A DNA stretch of 64,000 bases from Pseudomonas sp. CFBP 13711 (GTDB lineage Bacteria; Pseudomonadota; Gammaproteobacteria; Pseudomonadales; Pseudomonadaceae): assembly GCF_014842265.1 (NCBI RefSeq), contig NZ_JACYVI010000008.1, positions 192,940 to 256,939 of the forward strand, read 5' to 3'. A program made the position numbers and the translations under genes. The notes under the pieces were generated by a model that was given only the letters and a program-made list of their open reading frames with translations, did not search any database and was not told the origin of the DNA. How positions within the stretch are numbered: position 1 is the first letter of the stretch; every line of letters starts with the position of its first letter. Below, piece after piece: positions 22,947-33,806 of this stretch.

Positions 22947-24866
22947 ATGGGCAAGATTATCGGTATCGACCTGGGGACCACCAACTCCTGCGTCTCGGTT
23001 CTGGAAAACGGTAAAGCCAAGGTGATCGAGAACGCCGAAGGCGCTCGTACCACCCCTTCGATCATCGCGTATGCCAACGATGGCGAGATCCTTGTAGGTC
23101 AATCGGCCAAGCGTCAGGCAGTGACCAACCCGCACAACACCCTGTACGCGGTTAAGCGTCTGATCGGCCGTAAGTTCGACGAAGAAGTCGTGCAGAAAGA
23201 CATCAAGATGGTGCCTTACAAAATCGCCAAGGCTGACAACGGCGATGCATGGGTTGAAGTCAACGACAAGAAAATGTCCCCTCCTCAGATTTCGGCTGAA
23301 ATCCTGAAGAAGATGAAGAAAACCGCCGAAGACTATCTCGGCGAGGCTGTTACAGAGGCGGTCATCACCGTTCCGGCTTACTTCAACGACAGCCAGCGTC
23401 AAGCCACCAAAGACGCCGGTCGTATTGCCGGTCTGGATGTGAAGCGCATCATCAACGAACCAACCGCAGCTGCGCTGGCTTACGGTATGGACAAAGCGAA
23501 GGGCGATCACACCGTCATCGTTTATGACCTGGGTGGCGGTACTTTCGACGTTTCGGTCATCGAAATCGCCGAAGTTGACGGCGAGCACCAGTTCGAAGTG
23601 TTGGCCACCAACGGCGACACCTTCCTGGGTGGTGAAGACTTCGACATCCGCCTGATCGATTACCTGGTTGACGAATTCAAGAAAGAATCCGGCATGAACC
23701 TGAAAGGTGATCCGCTGGCGATGCAGCGTCTTAAAGAAGCTGCCGAGAAAGCGAAGATCGAGCTGTCTTCGAGCAATTCGACCGACGTGAACCTGCCTTA
23801 CATCACTGCAGATGCCACCGGTCCTAAGCACTTGAACGTGAAGATCTCGCGCGCCAAGCTGGAATCGCTGGTTGAAGACCTGGTTCAGCGCACCATCGAG
23901 CCTTGCCGCATTGCGCTGAAAGACTCCGGTATCGACATCGGCGCGATCAACGACGTGATCCTGGTCGGCGGTCAGACCCGCATGCCGCTGGTTCAGCAGA
24001 AGGTCACCGAGTTCTTCGGTAAAGAAGCGCGTAAAGACGTCAACCCTGACGAAGCCGTTGCCATGGGTGCAGCTATCCAGGGTGCAGTACTGGCGGGCGA
24101 CGTGAAAGACGTTCTGCTGCTGGACGTCAGCCCGCTGACGCTGGGTATCGAAACCATGGGTGGCGTGATGACCGCGCTGATCGAGAAAAACACCACGATT
24201 CCTACCAAGAAATCGCAGGTGTTCTCGACTGCCGACGACAATCAGGGCGCAGTGACCATTCACGTGCTGCAGGGCGAGCGTAAGCAAGCGGCTCAGAACA
24301 AGTCCCTGGGCAAGTTCGACCTGGCCGAGATTCCACCAGCACCACGCGGCGTGCCTCAGATCGAAGTGACCTTCGACATCGACGCCAACGGCATTCTGCA
24401 TGTCGGCGCGAAAGACAAGGCGACGGGCAAGACTCAGTCGATCGTGATCAAGGCCAACTCTGGTCTGTCGGACGAAGAAATCCAGCAGATGATTCGCGAT
24501 GCTGAAGCGAACTCGGACGAAGACCGCAAGTTTGAAGAGCTGGCCTCTGCCCGCAACCAGGGCGATGCGCTGGTTCACTCGACTCGCAAAATGATCTCCG
24601 ACGCTGGCGACAAAGTCACCGCGGAAGAGAAGACCGCTATCGAAGCTGCACTGGTTGCTCTTGAAGCCGCTGTTAAAGGCGACGACAAGGCTGCCATCGA
24701 CGCCAAGATCGAAGAGCTGTCGAAGGTCTCCGCGCCGGTTGCTCAGAAGATGTACGCCGAGCAGGCCGAAAAACCTGAAGGCGGTGCTCAGGCCGCTCAG
24801 GAAGAAAGCAAGCCTGCTGACGACGTCGTTGACGCCGAGTTCGAAGAAGTAAAAGACCACAAGTAA
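22947..24866 (+). CDS. dnaK: Chaperone DnaK (Hsp70)
   Basis: 639 residues, GGGAGAG before ATG 22947. ATPase domain with the three Hsp70 signatures (IGIDLGTTNSCV, VYDLGGGTFDVSV, VILVGGQTRMPLVQQKV), the linker DVLLLDVSPLTLG near residue 390, the peptide-binding beta-sandwich, then the helical lid and an acidic end (DVVDAEFEEVKDHK). It refolds proteins with DnaJ and GrpE in the cytoplasm. It lies 102 bases after grpE, and probably also depends on the grpE heat-shock promoter. Confidence 0.99.
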   Translation: MGKIIGIDLGTTNSCVSVLENGKAKVIENAEGARTTPSIIAYANDGEILVGQSAKRQAVTNPHNTLYAVKRLIGRKFDEEVVQKDIKMVPYKIAKADNGDAWVEVNDKKMSPPQISAEILKKMKKTAEDYLGEAVTEAVITVPAYFNDSQRQATKDAGRIAGLDVKRIINEPTAAALAYGMDKAKGDHTVIVYDLGGGTFDVSVIEIAEVDGEHQFEVLATNGDTFLGGEDFDIRLIDYLVDEFKKESGMNLKGDPLAMQRLKEAAEKAKIELSSSNSTDVNLPYITADATGPKHLNVKISRAKLESLVEDLVQRTIEPCRIALKDSGIDIGAINDVILVGGQTRMPLVQQKVTEFFGKEARKDVNPDEAVAMGAAIQGAVLAGDVKDVLLLDVSPLTLGIETMGGVMTALIEKNTTIPTKKSQVFSTADDNQGAVTIHVLQGERKQAAQNKSLGKFDLAEIPPAPRGVPQIEVTFDIDANGILHVGAKDKATGKTQSIVIKANSGLSDEEIQQMIRDAEANSDEDRKFEELASARNQGDALVHSTRKMISDAGDKVTAEEKTAIEAALVALEAAVKGDDKAAIDAKIEELSKVSAPVAQKMYAEQAEKPEGGAQAAQEESKPADDVVDAEFEEVKDHK

Positions 24867-25188
24867 GCGCAGGCTCACTTGATCGCCGGTTGACCGCTTT
24901 CTGGTGGTCGCTGGTAGGATGTCGCCGCGCGGGAGCTTGCTCCCGCGTTGGCGTGTCTGGAACACCCAAAATTTCAAGCGCGCGATCCCGTATCGCGGGC
25001 TTTGTGGCAAAGCCGGATGCTCCTGCACTCCGGCTTGTTCAGCCGCTTTCCTCGGTCGATCAAAGGCCGTTGAACCAAGACCAGGATCGTTGAATTGACG
25101 TGAGTTGGGTCCGGGCCTGAAAGGGGCTCAACGAGTTCGGCAGACTCAGGAGGGTCATGCCGGACGTCCTCAAGAGTGCGGAAAATTT
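24867..25188. other. dnaK-dnaJ intergenic region with REP-like hairpins
   Basis: About 320 bases without a gene. It contains CGCGGGAGC-TT-GCTCCCGCG (24928-24947), which has the pattern of Pseudomonas REP elements (GCGGGAGCAAGCTCCCGC type), and further hairpins near 24990 (GCGCGATcccgtaTCGCG) and 25015-25045 (GCCGGA ... TCCGGC). These might affect the dnaK to dnaJ transcript ratio. Confidence 0.55.
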
Positions 25189-26319
25189 ATGTCAAAGCGT
25201 GATTATTACGAAGTACTGGGCGTGGAGCGTGGCTCCAGCGAAGCGGACCTGAAAAAGGCGTATCGCCGTCTCGCCATGAAATATCACCCTGACCGCAACC
25301 CGGGTGACAAGGCTTCGGAAGACGCCTTCAAAGAAGCCAACGAAGCGTACGAAGTGCTTTCCGATGCCAGCAAGCGCGCGGCCTACGACCAATACGGCCA
25401 TGCCGGTGTCGATCAGGGCATGGGCGGCGGCGGTTTCGGCGGCGGTGGCGCCAACTTCTCCGACATCTTCGGTGATGTTTTCAGCGACTTCTTCGGCGGC
25501 GGTCGCGCCGGCGGCGGTGGTCGCGGTGGTGCCCAGCGTGGCAGCGACCTTCGCTATACCCTCGAATTGAATCTTGAAGAAGCAGTGCGCGGCACGACTG
25601 TCAGCATCCGTGTACCGACACTGGTCAACTGCAAGCCTTGCGATGGCAGCGGCGCTAAAAAGGGCTCGTCCCCGGTGACCTGCCCGACATGCGGCGGCAT
25701 CGGCCAGGTGCGCATGCAGCAGGGTTTCTTCTCTGTTCAGCAGACCTGCCCGCGTTGCCACGGCAACGGCAAGATCATTTCCGACCCTTGTGACTCCTGC
25801 CATGGCGAAGGCCGTGTCGAAGAGTCCAAGACGCTGTCGGTCAAGGTGCCGCCAGGTGTCGATACCGGCGACCGTATTCGTCTGTCGGGTGAAGGCGAGG
25901 CAGGGACGCAAGGTGGTCCAACGGGCGACCTGTACGTTGTCATCAATGTACGCGAACACGCGATTTTCCAGCGCGACGGCAAGCATCTGTATTGCGAAGT
26001 GCCGATCAGCTTCACCGACGCTGCACTGGGCGGCGAGCTGGAAGTGCCGACGCTGGACGGTCGCGTCAAGCTGAAGATCCCGGAAGGCACGCAAACCGGT
26101 AAGCAGTTCCGTCTGCGCGGCAAGGGTGTAGCCCCTGTGCGTGGTGGCGGCGCCGGCGACCTGATGTGCCGTGTGGCCGTTGAGACTCCGGTGAACCTGG
26201 GGCGTCGCCAGCGCGAGCTGCTCGAAGAGTTCCGCGCCACCCTTGAAGGCGACAGTTCTCATTCGCCCAAGGCCAGCGGCTGGTTCGAAGGCGTGAAGCG
26301 CTTCTTCGGCGATCTCTAA
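25189..26319 (+). CDS. dnaJ: Chaperone DnaJ (Hsp40, class I)
   Basis: 376 residues from ATG 25189 (the open frame begins upstream). J domain residues 1-70 with the HPD tripeptide (MKYHPDRNPGDK), a Gly/Phe-rich linker (about 75-120), a zinc-binding region with four CxxCxGxG repeats (CKPCDGSG, CPTCGGIG, CPRCHGNG, CDSCHGEG), and the C-terminal substrate-binding domains (HLYCEVPISFTDAALGGELE). It delivers unfolded clients to DnaK and stimulates its ATPase. All four zinc motifs are complete. dapB follows after 10 bases. Confidence 0.98.
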   Translation: MSKRDYYEVLGVERGSSEADLKKAYRRLAMKYHPDRNPGDKASEDAFKEANEAYEVLSDASKRAAYDQYGHAGVDQGMGGGGFGGGGANFSDIFGDVFSDFFGGGRAGGGGRGGAQRGSDLRYTLELNLEEAVRGTTVSIRVPTLVNCKPCDGSGAKKGSSPVTCPTCGGIGQVRMQQGFFSVQQTCPRCHGNGKIISDPCDSCHGEGRVEESKTLSVKVPPGVDTGDRIRLSGEGEAGTQGGPTGDLYVVINVREHAIFQRDGKHLYCEVPISFTDAALGGELEVPTLDGRVKLKIPEGTQTGKQFRLRGKGVAPVRGGGAGDLMCRVAVETPVNLGRRQRELLEEFRATLEGDSSHSPKASGWFEGVKRFFGDL

Positions 26320-26329
26320 GGGGCAGGGC

Positions 26330-27136
26330 ATGCGACGCATTGCTGTGATGGGCGCCGCCGGGCGCATGGGCAAGAACCTGATCGAGGCGGTGCAGGACCG
26401 TGCGCCGCTCACCGGACTGACAGCGGCAATCGTTCGTCCCGGCAGCACGATGATTGGTGCCGACGCCGGCGAACTCGCGTCGCTGGGGCGCATCGGTGTT
26501 CAGTTGACCGGTAATTTGGAGCAGGTTGCCGACGAGTTCGACGTCTTGATCGACTTCACATTGCCGGACGTCATGCTGAAAAACCTGGCGTTCTGCCGTA
26601 AGGCGGGCAAGGCGATGGTCATTGGTACCACCGGCTTGAGCGTCGAACAAAAGCATCTGCTGGTGGAAGCGAGTCGGGAAATTCCCGTGGTTTTCGCGTC
26701 CAACTTCAGTGTGGGTGTGAACCTGTCGTTCAAGCTGCTGGATCTGGCGGCGCGAGTGATGGGTGAAGATTCGGACATCGAGATCATCGAAGCTCATCAC
26801 CGCAACAAGGTCGACGCGCCGTCGGGTACGGCGGTCAGCATGGGTGAGGTGGTTGCCAATGCCCTTGGGCGTGATTTGAGCAAGGTTGCCGTCTACGGTC
26901 GTGAGGGGTACACAGGTGTTCGTGAGCGCGAGACGATCGGCTTCGCCACGGTCCGCGGCGGTGACGTCGTAGGTGATCACACTGTGCTGTTCGCCGCCGA
27001 GGGTGAGCGTCTGGAGATTACGCACAAGGCGTCCAGTCGCATGACCTTCGCCAAGGGCGCAGTGCGTGCCGCGCTGTGGCTAGATGGCAAGGCGCCGGGT
27101 CTTTACGACATGCAGGATGTACTTGATCTGCGCTGA
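26330..27136 (+). CDS. dapB: 4-hydroxy-tetrahydrodipicolinate reductase
   Basis: 268 residues. N-terminal Rossmann motif VMGAAGRMGKNLIEAV binds NAD(P)H; DFTLPDVMLKNLAFC and IGTTGLSVEQKHLL follow; the catalytic motif IEAHHRNKVDAPSGTA carries the general acid His and Lys. It makes tetrahydrodipicolinate for lysine and peptidoglycan. It starts 10 bases after dnaJ with GGGGCAGGGC upstream, so may be partly cotranscribed with dnaJ, and precedes carA, the usual Pseudomonas order. Confidence 0.97.
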   Translation: MRRIAVMGAAGRMGKNLIEAVQDRAPLTGLTAAIVRPGSTMIGADAGELASLGRIGVQLTGNLEQVADEFDVLIDFTLPDVMLKNLAFCRKAGKAMVIGTTGLSVEQKHLLVEASREIPVVFASNFSVGVNLSFKLLDLAARVMGEDSDIEIIEAHHRNKVDAPSGTAVSMGEVVANALGRDLSKVAVYGREGYTGVRERETIGFATVRGGDVVGDHTVLFAAEGERLEITHKASSRMTFAKGAVRAALWLDGKAPGLYDMQDVLDLR

Positions 27137-27436
27137 GTCTTTCGGCGTCCGAGATGTGACAAGCGCCAATGCGGGCAGGAGAAGGGCTTTACCTGTATCC
27201 TGCCCGCAGTTATTAGCCGTTACGCACCCGCTACGCGACGTCCGTCGCACTCCCCAGCCCTCAGGGCAATTTTAGCGGTGGATTAAAAAGACCTCTTTCT
27301 GTAAGCTACAGCTTTAGTGTGTCCACTAAAAGCGCGCAGATAATTCTACGAAAAAAGCGGGGTGACGTGTCTATACGTCATTCCGCTTTTTTACAACCTG
27401 CGATCGCCCTTTCAGGCTTTATTACGGGAGGTCTTC
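27137..27436 (+). promoter_or_regulatory. carA leader with three hairpins, one terminator-like
   Basis: 300 bases without a gene. Hairpins: GCGGGCAGGA / TCCTGCCCGC (27171-27207), GCTTTAGTG-TGTC-CACTAAAAGC (27311-27333), and a perfect 18-base stem AAAAAAGCGGGGTGACGT / ACGTCATTCCGCTTTTTT (27351-27392, loop 6) that ends in six T. The last resembles an intrinsic terminator 45 bases before the carA start and could be an attenuator. A GATAAT at 27339-27344 may be a -10 element, in which case transcripts would start near the hairpin. Confidence 0.55.
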
Positions 27437-28573
27437 TTGACTAAGCCAGCCATACTCGCCCTTGCTGATGGCAGCATTTTTCGCGGCGAAGCCATTGGTG
27501 CCGACGGTCAAACCGTTGGTGAAGTGGTGTTTAACACCGCAATGACCGGCTATCAGGAAATTCTTACCGATCCTTCCTATGCCCAGCAAATCGTCACCCT
27601 GACTTACCCGCACATCGGCAACACCGGCACAACGCCGGAAGATGCCGAGTCTGACCGCGTCTGGTCGGCAGGCCTGGTGATTCGCGACCTGCCGCTGGTT
27701 GCCAGCAACTGGCGCAACAAGATGCCACTGGCCGAGTATCTGAAGGCCAATAAAACCGTTGCGATCGCGGGCATCGATACCCGCCGCCTGACGCGCATTC
27801 TTCGCGAGAAGGGCGCTCAGAACGGCTGCATCATGGCCGGCGACAACATCTCCGAAGAAGCCGCTATTGCAGCAGCGCGAGCATTCCCTGGCCTGAAGGG
27901 CATGGACCTCGCCAAGGAAGTCAGCACCAAAGAGACCTACGAATGGCGCTCCACGGTCTGGAACCTGCAGTCCGACAGCAGTCCCGAAGTCGCCGCAGCG
28001 GACTTGAAGTACCACGTGGTTGCCTGGGACTACGGCGTCAAACTGAACATCCTGCGCATGCTGGTCGAGCGCGGTTGCCGTGTGACGGTCGTACCTGCGC
28101 AAACCCCTGCCAGTGAAGTGCTGGCGCTCAAGCCTGACGGCATCTTCCTCTCCAACGGCCCTGGCGATCCGGAACCCTGCGACTACGCCATTCAAGCGAT
28201 CAAGGATGTGCTCGAGACCGACATTCCGGTGTTCGGTATCTGCCTGGGCCACCAGCTGTTGGCGCTCGCTTCCGGCGCTCGGACCATCAAGATGGATCTG
28301 GGCCACCATGGCGCCAACCACCCGGTCCAGGACCTGGACACCGGAGTGGTCATGATCACCAGCCAGAACCACGGTTTTGCGGTGGACGAAGCGACCTTGC
28401 CAAGCAACGTTCGCGCGATTCACAAGTCGCTGTTCGATGGCAGCCTGCAGGGCATCGAGCGCACCGACAAAGACGCGTTCAGCTTCCAGGGTCACCCTGA
28501 AGCGAGCCCGGGCCCGACTGACGTCGCGCCTCTGTTCGATCGCTTCATCACAGCCATGGACAAGCGCCGCTAA
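27437..28573 (+). CDS. carA: Carbamoyl-phosphate synthase small subunit
   Basis: 378 residues from a TTG start at 27437, chosen because GGGAGG lies five bases upstream and the product then begins with the family N-terminus (M/LTKPAILALADGSIFRG). N-terminal CPSase small domain to about residue 150, then a class I glutamine amidotransferase: nucleophile Cys in FGICLGHQLLA, His and Glu in QGHPEASPGP. It supplies ammonia from glutamine to CarB for arginine and pyrimidine synthesis. Probably controlled by the leader structure and, as known in Pseudomonas, by arginine and pyrimidines. Confidence 0.97.
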   Translation: MTKPAILALADGSIFRGEAIGADGQTVGEVVFNTAMTGYQEILTDPSYAQQIVTLTYPHIGNTGTTPEDAESDRVWSAGLVIRDLPLVASNWRNKMPLAEYLKANKTVAIAGIDTRRLTRILREKGAQNGCIMAGDNISEEAAIAAARAFPGLKGMDLAKEVSTKETYEWRSTVWNLQSDSSPEVAAADLKYHVVAWDYGVKLNILRMLVERGCRVTVVPAQTPASEVLALKPDGIFLSNGPGDPEPCDYAIQAIKDVLETDIPVFGICLGHQLLALASGARTIKMDLGHHGANHPVQDLDTGVVMITSQNHGFAVDEATLPSNVRAIHKSLFDGSLQGIERTDKDAFSFQGHPEASPGPTDVAPLFDRFITAMDKRR

Positions 28574-28596
28574 GGCTGCCTTGCGACTGTAGCGAG

Positions 28597-28646
28597 CAGG
28601 TGACCGCGGCGGGCCGGATCAGATCCGACAGCCCGCCCGGCACCTG
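28597..28646. repeat. Long imperfect hairpin between carA and carB
   Basis: Nested arms CAGGTG ... CACCTG, GGCGGGC ... GCCCGCC and CGGATC-A-GATCCG, without a T-run. In P. aeruginosa an ORF separates carA and carB; here only this structure is present. Confidence 0.6.
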
Positions 28647-28695
28647 AGATGTTCAAGACGGCTTGCCGACTGACACAGGATTCGAGTGACAACCC

Positions 28696-31913
<3,218 letters not shown>

Positions 31914-31917
<4 letters not shown>

Positions 31918-32390
31918 TCAAGTACCCAATGACCGTTCAGGGCGCTCGCGCCCTGGAAGAAGAACACGCACACCTGACCAAGGTCGTTCGTCCCAAACTC
32001 AGCCAGGACATCGGGACTGCGCGTGAGCTGGGCGATCTCAAGGAAAACGCGGAATACCATGCCGCCCGCGAACAGCAGGGGATGGTCGAAGCGCGCATTC
32101 GCGACATCGAAGGCCGAATCCAGAATCAGGTGATCATCGACGTCACTACGATCCCTCACACCGGCAAAGTGATCTTCGGCACCACTGTCGAAATCGCGAA
32201 CGTTGAGACGGACGAGCGCGTCACCTACCACATCGTGGGTGAGGACGAAGCTGACTTCAAATTGGGCAAGATCTCGGTGGGTTCGCCGCTTGCTCGCGCG
32301 TTGATTGGCAAGGAAGAAGGCGATGTCGTCGCTGTGAAAACACCGAGCGGTGTGATCGAGTACGAAATCGTGGAAGTGCGTCACGTTTGA
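31914..32390 (+). CDS. greA: Transcription elongation factor GreA
   Basis: 158 residues, overlapping the carB stop by 4 bases, which couples translation. N-terminal antiparallel coiled coil with the acidic tip (ARELGDLKENAEYHAAREQQ) that reaches into the RNA polymerase channel, and C-terminal globular domain (GTTVEIANVETDERVTYHIV, SVGSPLARALIGKEEGDVV). It stimulates cleavage of backtracked RNA. The carB-greA linkage is known in pseudomonads. Two hairpins follow (32398-32416, 32432-32463), neither with a strong T-run. Confidence 0.97.
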
Positions 32391-32559
32391 TGATCGACAC
32401 CCGCTTTGCGCGGGTGGTGATTCAGCCAGCGGGTTCGAAGGTCATTGACTGACCTTTCGAACCGGCGGTCGCATGTCCGGTCTGACCGAGTCTGCGCTCA
32501 TCTTTCCAGGTGAGCGCCGAGTCGGAAGGTCAGCGCTTATTCGCCCTGACCCGACAGGA

Positions 32560-32868
32560 TCAGTTGAAGCGGTGGACGTTGGAAAGCTGCTTGTTTACCT
32601 TCGGGTTCTTGCGGTAAATCAGCGCCATTTTGCCGATCACCTGCACCAGATCGGCCTTACCGACTTTGCACAGTTCAGCGATGGCTGCCAGGCGGCTCTC
32701 GCGGTCGAGGATGTTGAGTTTGATCTTGATCAACTCGTGATCGCCCAACGCGCGCTCCAGTTCGGCCAACACACCTTCAGTCAGACCATTGTCCGCCACC
32801 ATCAACACCGGTTTCAGATGGTGACCAATGGATTTGTATTGTTTCTTCTGCTCTTGAGTGAGCGGCAT
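32560..32868 (-). CDS. yhbY: YhbY-family RNA-binding protein (CRM domain)
   Basis: 102 residues, one CRM domain: MPLTQEQKKQYKSIGHHLKP, VLMVADNGLTEGVLAELERA, LGDHELIKIKLNILDRESR with the GxxG-like loop region and LCKVGKADLVQVIGKMALIY. E. coli YhbY binds pre-50S particles. Divergent from rlmE across about 107 bases, the conserved gammaproteobacterial arrangement. Confidence 0.95.
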   Translation of the reverse strand: MPLTQEQKKQYKSIGHHLKPVLMVADNGLTEGVLAELERALGDHELIKIKLNILDRESRLAAIAELCKVGKADLVQVIGKMALIYRKNPKVNKQLSNVHRFN

Positions 32869-32975
32869 AATCTGACCTCTGCGTCTGATCTTGTAAAAAG
32901 CGGCGGCCAGTTTACCCGAGCGAGTCCGGGACCGCCCGGTTAATCGCGACTCGTCCTAATTTTTTGAGGTGCTCC

Positions 32976-33626
32976 GTGGCACGTTCCAAAACCAGCCATA
33001 ACTGGCTTAAAGAACACTTCGACGACAAGTACGTCAAAATGGCGCAGCGGGACGGTTACCGTTCCCGCGCCAGTTACAAGCTTCTCGAGATTCAGGAGAA
33101 GGACAAGATCATCCGTCCTGGCATGACGGTGATCGACCTGGGTGCAGCGCCAGGTGGCTGGTCGCAGGTGACCAGTCGTCTGATTGGTGGTCAGGGCCGT
33201 TTGATTGCATCGGACATCCTGGAAATGGACAGCATCCCCGACGTGACCTTCATCCAGGGTGATTTCACCCAGGACGAAGTGCTCGCTCAGATCCTCGAAG
33301 CTGTTGGTAATACGCAGGTCGACCTTGTGATTTCCGATATGGCCCCCAATATGAGTGGATTGAGCGCCGTGGACATGCCGCGCGCAATGTTCCTTTGTGA
33401 GCTGGCGCTGGATCTGGCCGGCCGCGTGCTGCGTCCTGGTGGCGATTTCCTGATCAAGGTCTTCCAGGGTGAGGGCTTCGATGTGTACCACAAGGACATC
33501 CGCAAGCTGTTCGACAAGGTGCAGATGCGCAAACCGTTGTCGTCACGAGACCGTTCCAGGGAGCAGTATTTGTTGGGTCGCGGGTTTCGCGGCATAGAAG
33601 GATCGGCGAGCGATGAGCGCCTTTGA
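32976..33626 (+). CDS. rlmE: 23S rRNA 2'-O-ribose methyltransferase (U2552)
   Basis: 216 residues from GTG 32976 (VARSKTSHNWLKEHFDDKYV) with GAGG nine bases before. SAM-binding motif VIDLGAAPGGWSQVTSRLI, catalytic tetrad K-D-K-E: Lys in ASYKLLEIQ, Asp in LVISDMAPNMSG, Lys in DFLIKVFQGEGFD. It methylates U2552 in the A loop of 23S rRNA during 50S assembly; formerly FtsJ/RrmJ. It precedes ftsH by 180 bases, as in E. coli. Confidence 0.96.
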   Translation: MARSKTSHNWLKEHFDDKYVKMAQRDGYRSRASYKLLEIQEKDKIIRPGMTVIDLGAAPGGWSQVTSRLIGGQGRLIASDILEMDSIPDVTFIQGDFTQDEVLAQILEAVGNTQVDLVISDMAPNMSGLSAVDMPRAMFLCELALDLAGRVLRPGGDFLIKVFQGEGFDVYHKDIRKLFDKVQMRKPLSSRDRSREQYLLGRGFRGIEGSASDERL

Positions 33627-33806
33627 TCAAGCGATAGCTTTTTTCAAATAGCTTAATCAAGGGAGCGTAACCAACATCGCGTAGTCAAAGTTTCACAAAG
33701 GGTTACAGACGCCGCCTGCCACGCCTGTAGGATCTGTAGTACGTTAGGCCGGTAAATATCATGCGAGGCACGCTCCAGCGTGGAGCTTGCTTCAGAGGGT
33801 AGCTAA

